From NCBI GenBank assembly GCA_002840015.1, contig PGZE01000018.1:1-64000 (forward strand): 64,000 nucleotides of DNA, written 5' to 3'. Made by a program: the position numbers and the translations under genes. Under the pieces are notes generated by a model. It was not told the origin of the DNA. It was given only the letters and a program-made list of their open reading frames with translations, and made no database searches. Positions 1-7,795 of this stretch are shown piece by piece (positions within the stretch are counted from its first letter, which is position 1; the number at the start of each line of letters is the position of its first letter). The stretch comes from Gammaproteobacteria bacterium HGW-Gammaproteobacteria-2. GTDB taxonomy: Bacteria; Pseudomonadota; Gammaproteobacteria; Xanthomonadales; Xanthomonadaceae.

Positions 1-279
1 GTGGCCAGCGGCCAGTTCGTGCAGCACCATGAGTTCCCGCTCGCTCAGACCCAGCGCCGCCTGCGCCTTCGGGTTGCCGTCGAAGCCGGCCGGTGCCGGT
101 GCCGCAAGCACCCGCACGCCGAGCACGATGCCGAGTACCAGAAACGCGGCCGCGACCAGGAACAGGTAGATGTCGCCCGAATGCATCCGCGCCAGGCGCT
201 GGGTGTCGAGCCACTGCAGGGCCAGCGTCCCCGCCGCCAGCAGCGCCCCGTAACCGAGCATCCGCTTCCACATTTTCAT
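1..279 (-). CDS. Membrane-anchored LuxR-type regulator (N-terminal part, cut by window edge)
   Basis: Only the first 93 codons are inside the window; the C-terminus lies to the left. The visible protein has two hydrophobic segments (about residues 8-20 and 37-60), a short linker, and then the beginning of a GerE/LuxR helix-turn-helix (LGLSERELMVLHELAAG, about residues 76-92). This suggests a small DNA-binding protein tethered to the inner membrane by two helices. The start is the ATG at 279, behind a G-rich stretch; an in-frame ATG two codons later is an alternative. The HTH assignment rests on the conserved opening of the domain only, and the target genes are unknown. Confidence 0.6.
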   Translation of the reverse strand, partial: MKMWKRMLGYGALLAAGTLALQWLDTQRLARMHSGDIYLFLVAAAFLVLGIVLGVRVLAAPAPAGFDGNPKAQAALGLSERELMVLHELAAGH

Positions 280-860
280 CCCCGCTCGCCCCGTACGCGG
301 TCATCTTAGCGCCGGTTGGTGGGCGGCAAGAAGAGGCCGCCCGGTTCGACACCGCGCGGCCTGGTCTGAATCGTGATCGATTGTCTGGTTGCAGTTCGCG
401 AATGAGAAGTTGTTGACGAAGGCCCTGCGAAGGCCCTGGACATCCAGATGTTATGCGCATGGCGCCGATTTCCACGTCCTGCTTCCAGCCGCAGATCGAT
501 GGCGTTGGGTCGCTGCGGTGAGGGGCGCATGGTTAGGCAAAAGGCAAGACTTGACCCCCAGGCCGAACTTTTTGCGTAGGAATCGCGACGCCCTCGCCTT
601 ACCGGCCAAGCCGTCTGGCCGGCGCGCTGCGTCGGTCAGGATGCCGTGGTCGTCGGTGCGTGTTCGAATGTTGGCTATGGCGACCTCGTAGCGCTGCCGA
701 TCACCGATCATCGTGCTGATCGAATGCCCCTTGTCGGTCCAGGCGTCGATCTACCGCCGCTCAGGCAGTTTCGGTACCCACCAATCCGCGCGCGGCACCA
801 ATGCCCTGCAAGCAGGAAAGCCCCGGACATCCATCGGTTATGCGAATGGGTGTCCAGTTT
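280..860. other. Non-coding stretch with a degenerate direct repeat
   Basis: No ORF here looks like a real gene. A 31-bp segment near 431-461 resembles another near 820-850 (about 25 of 31 positions, same orientation), which suggests old dispersed-repeat debris. Together with the two gene tails just downstream it reads as a decayed region. Confidence 0.4.
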
Positions 861-1025
861 TCTTCCGTGGTGCTGGTCGATCCCGACGACGATCACGTCA
901 TCGCCTGCGCCGTCGCCGCGCGCGCCGATGCCATCGTTTCCGGCGACGGCGACCTGCTCGACCTCAAGCAGCATCAGCACATCCCCATCCTCACCGCTCA
1001 GCAAGCCCTCGCGCGCATCGCCTGA
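861..1025 (+). pseudogene. C-terminal remnant of a PIN-domain (VapC-like) toxin
   Basis: The frame ending at the TGA at 1023-1025 reads as the last ~54 residues of a PIN-fold ribonuclease toxin. It contains the DPDDDHVIACAVAARADAI stretch followed by SGDGDLLDL and IPILTAQQAL, the usual end of COG1569-type PIN proteins. The N-terminal half with the first catalytic aspartate is absent, and no antitoxin gene is next to it. I read it as a truncated, non-functional leftover. The short ORF that contains it starts at 801 with unrelated residues. Confidence 0.6.
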
Positions 1026-1099
1026 ACGCGGTCGCTGCGGTCGGGGATGGTCACGGCTGCCATGACGCTGTCGTTGGCGGCGTTCGAGCCGGCCATCTC

Positions 1100-1312
1100 G
1101 GCGAAGCGCCGATCCGCACCTTGCTGAAAGAGCTGGCCGCGCAACTCGATCCCGCCCAGTTCGCGCAGGTACACCACGCCGTGGTGGTGAATCTACGCGC
1201 CATCAGCCACGGCACCCGTGGCCCCAACGAAACCGCCCACATCCACCTCAAGGACCGCACTGAAGTGCTGCCGGTGAGCCGCAGTTATCTGCATCATTTC
1301 CGGCAGATGTGA
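1100..1312 (+). pseudogene. C-terminal remnant of a LytTR DNA-binding domain
   Basis: The frame closing at 1310-1312 encodes the last ~70 residues of a LytTR response-regulator output domain. The recognisable parts are IRTLLKELAAQLDP, VHHAVVVNLRAI and the terminal LPVSRSYLHHFRQM. No receiver domain or first half of the LytTR fold precedes it; instead the preceding 46 bp (1042-1087) resemble the start of porG at 4981-5026. A fragment rather than a working gene. Confidence 0.6.
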
Positions 1313-1370
1313 GGGGATCCCGTGAGTGTCTCGGGCCGTTGGTTGCCACATGGTGCTGGCTGGTGGAACT

Positions 1371-1397
1371 GCTGCTTTTGGCCAAGAGCAGACATTC
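1371..1397 (+). repeat. 27-bp imperfect palindrome, left flank of the SIR2 gene
   Basis: This 27-bp segment has an inverted-repeat core (CTGCTTTTGGCC followed by AAGAGCAG) and matches the segment at 4654-4680 at about 19 of 27 positions in the same orientation. One copy lies just past the 3' end of the SIR2 gene and the other just before its 5' end. It may be a member of a dispersed palindromic family or a boundary of a moved segment. Confidence 0.5.
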
Positions 1398-1432
1398 ACA
1401 AGTGCGGTACTTTGCTCATTGGCCCATCCCAA

Positions 1433-4400
1433 CTAATCCAAGACTTCCATGTCTCTTGCGGAAGGACCGAAAAAGGAAAATCCCAGAGTTAGCGCGACTC
1501 GCTTACCAAGCTGCGGCAAATCAACTGCACTGCGCATCGACTGTGCATTGAAGTAACAACCAATCCCTTGCGCGTCGAGCGTGACGAAACCGAAAGATTC
1601 CCGCCTGCTAGAGATGGTGCCATTGAAGCGGCGCAACTCGCCGTTTTCGTGGCGCACATCCTCTTTTACTTGGCTCTTGATTGCGAACGGAACGGCGGCG
1701 TTCTTCAGGTGATCGTAGAGCGGCCTAGCATCTTGATGGCGACCGGCCAGCGTCAACTGGCGGGCACAGAGCAACTGCGCGCGGTAATTTTTGTCCCCCT
1801 TCGTGAACGAGCGCTGGTAATAGCTCAGCAACATCTCGGAATTTGTAGAATCAACAGACGGGTCCAGTGCGCGCAGAAGCTCCGCGAAATCAAAATTGAG
1901 GTCTTGGCCGCTGGGATTATGCTCAAGAGCTTGACGCAGCACTTCTCTCGCCTCTGGCAGTTTGCCTCTCGCCTTGAGAACAATCGCGTAACGCTTTGCA
2001 ATGAGTTGGCTACGCTTGTTTGACTCGAAGGCACGATGCAGGGCGCGCTCTGCTCGTTCGTCGTTTTCCAAAAGATGGGCGAGACTTGCTTCTTCCGCGA
2101 GGAGATGCCCATCGCCGGGGAAACGCTGAAGACCTGACCTGATGACCTCTTCTGCTGACTTGATAGCTTCGCTAACTACATCCGACGACAGCGTGCTGTC
2201 TTCTTGATGGTCCAGTGCATCGCTGAGCGCTTGAACCTGCGCCTTCGCAATTGTGTGAAATGCGTGCGACCCATTGGCCGCTGCCAGCAATGGCCGCGCT
2301 TTTTTGATGGCCTCAAGCCGCCATGCGGAGCGTTCGAGCGGATCAGTTGAAAGCTTGGACCGAGCAAGTGCTAACTCGGCGAGAGAGTGTTTAATAGTGC
2401 GGTCTGTTGGGGCGAGCTCTTGGGCAGTCAGAAGAGCTTCTTCGGCAGCGCGCAGAGCGACAACATCTCCTGCGAGGCGCTTTAGATAGATGCCTTTTTG
2501 GTGGTAAATGTGCGGCTCGTCGCCGAGCGCATCTACCGCCAAATCGAAGATGGCGATGCCCCGTGTCGTGTCCGGGAACGAATCGGCCAGCTTGTTCCCC
2601 CGCAATAGGTCGCCGATGATTCGGCGGTCGTACGAATAGGCGGGATTGAGTCGGGTGATGAACTTCGCATGGTTGTCGAACCGCTCTGCCGTCGTTTGAA
2701 AAACCTGTTCGTACAGAATCTCTGCAATGTAGGGGTGCCTCGCGCGGTATATCCAGTCACCGCTGCGTTCGTCCATTTCGAGAGAGACAACCTGCTCCAA
2801 GGGGCGAAAGAAGCGCTCCTGGAATGATTCAAAACTTATCCCGTGTACCCGCGAAATGAGACCAGCGCGCACTGGTGAGCCGAAACGATGCAAGGCGCAG
2901 ATATCTGCATACAAAAGCCGCGCCTCGGAGGGCGTAATCTTCTGGTACTCGTCAAAGATGATATCTCTGAATTGCGCATTGCGAGTAGCTTCATGCAGCG
3001 CAACAAGCAACTGGCGTCCGTATACCTCGTTGAACTGCGCGACCCGCTCTTCGTGTGAGAGGCGTTTTAGTTCGCCGAGGCAATCGTTCAACTCAAGCTG
3101 CGCGATAAGGTCGTCGGTCTCTTTGCGGCTGAGGTATTTCAGTTCGTATTCTGCGGTGACGCTGCTCTCAAGATTCTGAGCGCGGACGTTCCATTCGTTG
3201 AACCTCCCGCCGCCGATGACCACAAGGGGACTCTTGTCCCTCTTCGCCGCTGCGACGAGGTCCGACACGCTATCAGACACCAGCGTGATGTCATCAACTA
3301 TCAAGAACACAGGCTCGTTCGCTAGTGCGAGGAGTTCTTGGACAGCCTGAATGTTCACGTAGCCCGTGCTTGGCACATAGAGAACAAGCTTTGAAAGACG
3401 TTTCGCTGCGTGCCATGCAATTCGTCTGAGAGCAACGCTCTTGCCCGCGCCAGCATGCGCCTTCAGTACGACGAGCCGTGGGCCAGATATCTGACCAGTA
3501 ACAGCGACTTGCTCAAGAAGTATCGACTGAGTGACTGGGCGCGCGACGTCAAGCTCCTCCTCGATCGGGTACCAACCCAAATCGAAGCCATTAAAGAACT
3601 TGGAAGCGCTACTCGTTGGTGATGTGGTGTCCGAAGACACGTGCACTGCACCGCTCGTCAAGTAATTTCCAAGCTCGGCGCTTTCTGAGCGGTTGCTAGC
3701 GATGAACTTTGTGAGAGAACTTGGAGTTGAGCTGCGTGCGAGACCCAAAGTGCGGGCCGCTTGCGAAATGACGCCGTCAACATCGGCAAGGAAATATTCA
3801 AAGGTCGAGTCAATGAGCGTAAAACGGCGCTCGGCCCAGTATCGTTCCTCTACTTCGAGCACTCCTTTCTTGACGATGTAGTGGCGCATCCGAGCGTCAC
3901 CATCGCGAACAATTTCGTCAACGAGTTGGCGTAGGTTGTAATCCCGCAAACTGTAGCCGGCAAACACCAAGGTCTTAGTCTTAGCCCACTCCAAGAATTG
4001 CGCGAACTGTGCGGCTCGACCCTCTTTGTGTCTCAGAATGCGTTCGGTGCTGTAGACCATTCCGGGGTGGACTTGTTCGAACGCGGTTATGCACCCGTGA
4101 AGCTTGAGGTACAGGACGTCGCCCTTTGATAGGCGGTCCATGAAGTCCGGCTCGTCATGGACCAACGGTCGCAACTGCTGAAGTCGGGTGGCAACTTGGC
4201 TATAGGCCCGCTCTACCACAAGATCAAAGTTGGTCGTTGCGAGGCCGGCCCATTGAAACGTCGGAATCTTCTTGTGGAAATCCGCCGGCTGGAATGGGTC
4301 AAGTTCGTCGCGGATGAATTGCTGGAGTAGGCGTCCAGATTTCGCTGTGGTCGCGTAGTCGCAGGTTTGGACGAAGTCTAAGTCCGCATAGGTAGAGTCC

Positions 4401-4552
4401 AAGAACTGGTCGCATATGAGTTTGCCGAGACCCGCTGTGTCCGGAATAGTGCGGCCTTGCGCGTCCTTGGCGCCGAGAGACGCGCCAGCTCCAAGAAACA
4501 GGACGGCTCTGCCGCCGTTGATTTCGTCAATCAGATTCTCATCGATTCGCAT
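1433..4552 (-). CDS. SIR2 / P-loop ATPase / TPR protein with cold-shock-like C-terminus, predicted anti-phage defence
   Basis: A 1039-residue multidomain protein. Residues ~5-260 form a SIR2_2-like NADase fold: the nucleotide-binding GAGAS (21-25), TTNFD (106-110), the candidate catalytic His in KLHG (H152) and FAGYSLRDYN (197-206). A second module carries a Walker A (GAGKS, 368-372) and a Walker B-like VFLIVDDI (415-422), consistent with a STAND-type ATPase. Helical TPR-like repeats fill about 700-960. The last ~65 residues (NGTISS, FGFV, YFN) resemble a cold-shock/OB fold. Family knowledge: SIR2 effectors joined to STAND or TPR sensors (Avs5, DSR proteins) deplete NAD+ after phage sensing. 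The defence role here is inference. The gene stands alone and its composition is visibly less GC-rich than its neighbours, suggesting transfer. Start ATG at 4552; the ribosome binding site is weak. Confidence 0.8.
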   Translation of the reverse strand: MRIDENLIDEINGGRAVLFLGAGASLGAKDAQGRTIPDTAGLGKLICDQFLDSTYADLDFVQTCDYATTAKSGRLLQQFIRDELDPFQPADFHKKIPTFQWAGLATTNFDLVVERAYSQVATRLQQLRPLVHDEPDFMDRLSKGDVLYLKLHGCITAFEQVHPGMVYSTERILRHKEGRAAQFAQFLEWAKTKTLVFAGYSLRDYNLRQLVDEIVRDGDARMRHYIVKKGVLEVEERYWAERRFTLIDSTFEYFLADVDGVISQAARTLGLARSSTPSSLTKFIASNRSESAELGNYLTSGAVHVSSDTTSPTSSASKFFNGFDLGWYPIEEELDVARPVTQSILLEQVAVTGQISGPRLVVLKAHAGAGKSVALRRIAWHAAKRLSKLVLYVPSTGYVNIQAVQELLALANEPVFLIVDDITLVSDSVSDLVAAAKRDKSPLVVIGGGRFNEWNVRAQNLESSVTAEYELKYLSRKETDDLIAQLELNDCLGELKRLSHEERVAQFNEVYGRQLLVALHEATRNAQFRDIIFDEYQKITPSEARLLYADICALHRFGSPVRAGLISRVHGISFESFQERFFRPLEQVVSLEMDERSGDWIYRARHPYIAEILYEQVFQTTAERFDNHAKFITRLNPAYSYDRRIIGDLLRGNKLADSFPDTTRGIAIFDLAVDALGDEPHIYHQKGIYLKRLAGDVVALRAAEEALLTAQELAPTDRTIKHSLAELALARSKLSTDPLERSAWRLEAIKKARPLLAAANGSHAFHTIAKAQVQALSDALDHQEDSTLSSDVVSEAIKSAEEVIRSGLQRFPGDGHLLAEEASLAHLLENDERAERALHRAFESNKRSQLIAKRYAIVLKARGKLPEAREVLRQALEHNPSGQDLNFDFAELLRALDPSVDSTNSEMLLSYYQRSFTKGDKNYRAQLLCARQLTLAGRHQDARPLYDHLKNAAVPFAIKSQVKEDVRHENGELRRFNGTISSRRESFGFVTLDAQGIGCYFNAQSMRSAVDLPQLGKRVALTLGFSFFGPSARDMEVLD

Positions 4553-4873
4553 CGTGTCGTCGCAGTTGGTCTCCCCGGGCCCTCATCTTAACCGCGATGA
4601 GCTGAGGCAGGACAAAGGCTCGGCTTGTCGGTACGCTAACAGTCAAACGAAGGGCCGCTTTGGGTCGCAAGCAGACGTTTGGGTGACGCCGTAGCCGGCA
4701 AAGGATTGCGGAATCAACTCGCCACCTGCGCGACAACACGGTCGCCGAGTCGTGGCGCGCCCACCGATGATCCGCCATCAGCCGTGCACCAGGGCGACAG
4801 ACCCGGGAACTGTGGCGTCGGATACCCCGGAATATCGGCGTTTCGTCAACGGGAATGTCCCGTTCTCTGCCCA
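4553..4873. other. Gap between the SIR2 gene and the por promoter
   Basis: Contains the right-hand palindromic repeat (4654-4680) and otherwise nothing that looks coding. The open frames across it have no recognisable content. Confidence 0.5.
4654..4680 (+). repeat. 27-bp imperfect palindrome, right flank of the SIR2 gene
   Basis: Same-orientation partner of the segment at 1371-1397, sharing the 7-bp AGCAGAC plus most of the left arm. It lies about 100 bp upstream of the SIR2 start codon. Confidence 0.5.
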
Positions 4874-4887
4874 TTGATCTGAATCAA
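4874..4887 (+). promoter_or_regulatory. FNR box upstream of the por operon
   Basis: TTGATCTGAATCAA matches the FNR/ANR consensus TTGAT-N4-ATCAA at every specified position. Its centre (4880.5) puts a class II start site near 4922, with AACAAT at 4909-4914 in the right place for a -10 element. A GGAGG ribosome binding site at 4935-4939 precedes the porG ATG. An FNR gene with an intact cluster motif is in the same window (39032-39781), so oxygen-repressed, FNR-activated transcription of por is well supported by sequence, though untested. Confidence 0.85.
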
Positions 4888-4946
4888 GCGCCTGCGCGCT
4901 AAAAGCCGAACAATGGACCCGGGATGGCACGCGCGGAGGCCGGCTG

Positions 4947-5537
4947 ATGCTGCAGATTCGGATTCATGGTCGCGGCGGCCAGGGGGTGGTGACGGCGGCG
5001 GAGATGCTGTCGTTGGCGGCGTTCGAACAGGGACGGCATGCGCAGGCGTTTCCGAGCTTTGGTTCGGAACGCACCGGGGCGCCGGTGGTGGCGTTCTGTC
5101 GCATCGATGATCGCGAGATCCGTTTGCGCGAGCCGATCAGGGTGCCGGATGTGCTGATCGTGCAGGACCCGACGCTGCTGCATCAGATCGATGTGTTCCA
5201 GGGTTTGCAGGCGGACGGCTACGTGCTGATCAACAGCCGGCGCAGCTTCGACGAACTGGGTCTGGGCGAAATCCAGCAGCGCTATCGCCGCGAGCGTTTG
5301 ATCACGTTGCCGGCGAGCGAGATTGCGCTGAAACACTTGGGCCGGCCGTTGCCGAATGCGGTGTTGCTGGGCGGTTTCGCGGCGCTGTCGGGATTGATCA
5401 CGCTGGATGCGGTGGCGCACGCCATCCGCGTCAAGTTCAAGGGCAAGGTGGCCGACGCCAATGTCGCCGCCGCCAGCGAAGCATTTGCGTGCATCCAACG
5501 CGGGATGGAGGAACCGGCCCATGCTCAAGCAGACTGA
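4947..5537 (+). CDS. porG: 2-oxoacid:acceptor oxidoreductase, gamma subunit
   Basis: A 196-residue protein with the gamma-family opening IRIHGRGGQGVVTAAEML, the segment that lies against the thiamine-diphosphate site in pyruvate:ferredoxin oxidoreductases, and the typical FGSERTGAPVVAF motif near residues 39-51. It is the first gene of a four-gene operon and overlaps porA by 17 bp. With the alpha and beta subunits it should convert a 2-oxoacid plus CoA to acyl-CoA and CO2, passing electrons to ferredoxin. Whether the substrate is pyruvate, 2-oxoglutarate or a branched-chain oxoacid cannot be read from the sequence. The ATG at 4947 follows GGAGG with 7-bp spacing. Confidence 0.88.
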   Translation: MLQIRIHGRGGQGVVTAAEMLSLAAFEQGRHAQAFPSFGSERTGAPVVAFCRIDDREIRLREPIRVPDVLIVQDPTLLHQIDVFQGLQADGYVLINSRRSFDELGLGEIQQRYRRERLITLPASEIALKHLGRPLPNAVLLGGFAALSGLITLDAVAHAIRVKFKGKVADANVAAASEAFACIQRGMEEPAHAQAD

Positions 5538-6774
5538 GGGTTCACGCGCGGTCGCCGAGGCGGTGGCGTTGTGCCGCCCGGAAGTGATCTGCGCGTATCC
5601 GATCTCGCCGCAGACGCATATCGTCGAAGGCCTGGGCGAGATGGTGAAAAGCGGTGCGCTGACGCCGTGCGAATTCATCAACGTCGAAAGCGAATTCGCC
5701 GCGATGAGCGTGGCGATCGGCTCCTCGGCGGCGGGTGCGCGCACCTACACCGCCACCGCGTCGCAGGGGCTGCTGTTCATGGCCGAGGCGGTGTACAACG
5801 CTTCCGGGCTGGGCCTGCCGATCGTGATGACCATCGCCAATCGCGCGATCGGCGCCCCGATCAACATCTGGAACGACCACAGCGATTCCATGAGCCAACG
5901 CGATTGCGGCTGGATCCAGTTGTTCGCGGAAAGCAACCAGGAGGCGCTGGACCTGCACATCCAGGCGTTCAAGCTGGCGGAGGAACTGTCGATGCCGGTG
6001 ATGGTGTGCATGGACGGCTTCATCCTCACCCACGCCTACGAGCAGGTGGACATGCCCGCGCAGGACGAGGTGGATGCGTTCCTGCCGCCGTACGAGCCGC
6101 GCCAGGTGCTCGACCCGAGCGATCCGGTCTCGATCGGCGCGATGGTGGGGCCGGAGGCGTTCATGGAAGTGCGCTACCTCGCGCACGCCAAACAGTTGTC
6201 GGCGCTGGACGTAATTCCGCGCATCGCCGACGAGTTCTTCTCCCAGTTTGGTCGGCGTTCCGGCGGCCTGGTGCGTGGCTATCAGACCGAGGATGCGCAA
6301 ACCATCGTGATTGCGCTGGGCTCGGTGATCGGCACCCTCAAGGACACCGTGGACGAGATGCGCGCCGATGGCATCAAGATCGGGGTGCTCGGCATTCAGT
6401 CGTTCCGGCCGTTCCCATTGGCCGCGGTGCGCGCCGCCTTGCAGCACGCGCACAACGTGGTGGTGCTGGAAAAGAGTTTCTGCGTCGGTCTGGGCGGAGT
6501 GGTCTCCACTGATGTGCGGCTGGCGCTGTCGGGGTTGCAACTGCATGGCTATACGGTGGTGGCCGGGCTGGGTGGCCGCGCTATCACCAAGGAATCGCTG
6601 CACCGCACTCTGCGCGAAGCGATTGCCGGCACCCTGCAACCGCTGAGCTTCATGGATCTGGATTGGCGCATCGTCAATCGCCAACTGGAGCGTGAGGCGC
6701 AGATGCGCCGCAGCGGCCCGATTGCCGAGAACCTGTTGCGCGACGTCGGCGGCATCGCCGTCAAGGTGGTATGA
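5521..6774 (+). CDS. porA: 2-oxoacid:acceptor oxidoreductase, alpha subunit
   Basis: A 417-residue alpha subunit. The N-terminal pyrimidine-binding domain shows AYPISPQTHIVEGL (about 24-37) and FINVESEFAAMSVAIGSSAAG (about 50-70), and the C-terminal transketolase-like domain shows IGVLGIQSFRPFP. These are standard features of PorA/KorA/VorA. The start is the ATG at 5521, inside the porG end; the longer open frame begins earlier but its extra residues are porG shadow. Length and domain order match separate alpha subunits of four-subunit enzymes. Confidence 0.88.
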   Translation: MLKQTEGSRAVAEAVALCRPEVICAYPISPQTHIVEGLGEMVKSGALTPCEFINVESEFAAMSVAIGSSAAGARTYTATASQGLLFMAEAVYNASGLGLPIVMTIANRAIGAPINIWNDHSDSMSQRDCGWIQLFAESNQEALDLHIQAFKLAEELSMPVMVCMDGFILTHAYEQVDMPAQDEVDAFLPPYEPRQVLDPSDPVSIGAMVGPEAFMEVRYLAHAKQLSALDVIPRIADEFFSQFGRRSGGLVRGYQTEDAQTIVIALGSVIGTLKDTVDEMRADGIKIGVLGIQSFRPFPLAAVRAALQHAHNVVVLEKSFCVGLGGVVSTDVRLALSGLQLHGYTVVAGLGGRAITKESLHRTLREAIAGTLQPLSFMDLDWRIVNRQLEREAQMRRSGPIAENLLRDVGGIAVKVV

Positions 6775-6775
6775 A

Positions 6776-7795
6776 ATGGGCCAGCCGATCAAGTTCTACC
6801 AAACCGGCACCTTCACCGTGGGCAATCGCCTGCTCACGCCGGAGCAGCGCACGGTGCAGGCGTCGACCGAACGCAGCAATTCGATCAACTCCGGGCACCG
6901 CGCCTGCCAGGGCTGCGGCGAAGCGCTCGGCGCGCGCTACGCGGTGGATGCGGCGATGCGCGCGACCGGCGGGCAACTGATCGCGGCCAACGCCACCGGC
7001 TGTCTGGAAGTGTTCTCCACACCCTATCCGGAAACCTCCTGGCAATTGCCGTGGATCCACTCGCTGTTCGGCAACGCCGCGGCGGTGGGCACCGGTATCG
7101 CGGCGGCGCTCAAGGTCAAGGCGCGCAAGGCCGGCCTGGAACGCAGCGAGGTGCGGGTGATCGCGCAGGGCGGCGATGGCGGCACCACCGATATCGGCTT
7201 CGGCTGCCTGTCCGGCATGTTCGAGCGCAACGACGACGTGCTGTACATCTGCTACGACAACGAGGCCTACATGAACACCGGCGTGCAGCGCAGTTCGGCC
7301 ACACCGCCGGCCGCGCGCACCAATACCACCCTGGCGGTGGGCGAGCATCCGGGCGCGGAATTCGGCCAGGGCAAGAACCTGCCGCTGATCGCGATGGCGC
7401 ATGAGATTCCGTACGTCGCCACCGCGACGGTGGCCGATCTGCACGATCTGGAAGCCAAGGTGGAAAAGGCCATGAGCCTGCACGGTGCGCGCTATCTGCA
7501 CATTCTGGTGCCGTGCCCGCTGGGCTGGGGCGCGGCCAGTTGCGACACCATCAAGCTGGCGCGGTTGGCGCGCGAGACCGGCATCTTTCCGGTGTTCGAA
7601 GCCGAGCGCGGCGAGCTGACGCGGGTGACGCAGATCCGCCGCCGCGTGCCGGTGGAGGAATACCTCAGGCCGCAGAAGCGCTTCGCCCATCTGTTTGCCG
7701 GCGCCGGCCGTCCCGACTTGATCGCCCGTATCCAGGCCGATGCCGATCGCAACATCGCGCGCTTCGGCCTGCTCGCCGACGAGGTGACGGCATGA
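6776..7795 (+). CDS. porB: 2-oxoacid:acceptor oxidoreductase, beta subunit (thiamine diphosphate binding)
   Basis: A 339-residue beta subunit. It carries the CQGCG motif near residue 45 that contributes to the proximal iron-sulfur cluster, and the thiamine diphosphate/Mg motif GGDGGTTDIG (about 131-140) ending in DNEAYMNTG (about 160-168). It starts 1 bp after the porA stop, so translation is probably coupled. It catalyses the oxidative decarboxylation step together with PorA. The N-terminal 35 residues before the conserved part are a little longer than usual. Confidence 0.88.
   Translation: MGQPIKFYQTGTFTVGNRLLTPEQRTVQASTERSNSINSGHRACQGCGEALGARYAVDAAMRATGGQLIAANATGCLEVFSTPYPETSWQLPWIHSLFGNAAAVGTGIAAALKVKARKAGLERSEVRVIAQGGDGGTTDIGFGCLSGMFERNDDVLYICYDNEAYMNTGVQRSSATPPAARTNTTLAVGEHPGAEFGQGKNLPLIAMAHEIPYVATATVADLHDLEAKVEKAMSLHGARYLHILVPCPLGWGAASCDTIKLARLARETGIFPVFEAERGELTRVTQIRRRVPVEEYLRPQKRFAHLFAGAGRPDLIARIQADADRNIARFGLLADEVTA

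Noticed and set aside
51-1000. CRISPR-like or tRNA structures in the left remnant zone
   Set aside because: The only repeat is a single degenerate direct pair; no cloverleaf or regular spacing was seen.
4539-4874. 111-codon minus-strand frame upstream of the SIR2 gene
   Set aside because: Arg-rich, no recognisable motif, overlaps the repeat and the SIR2 start; treated as non-coding.
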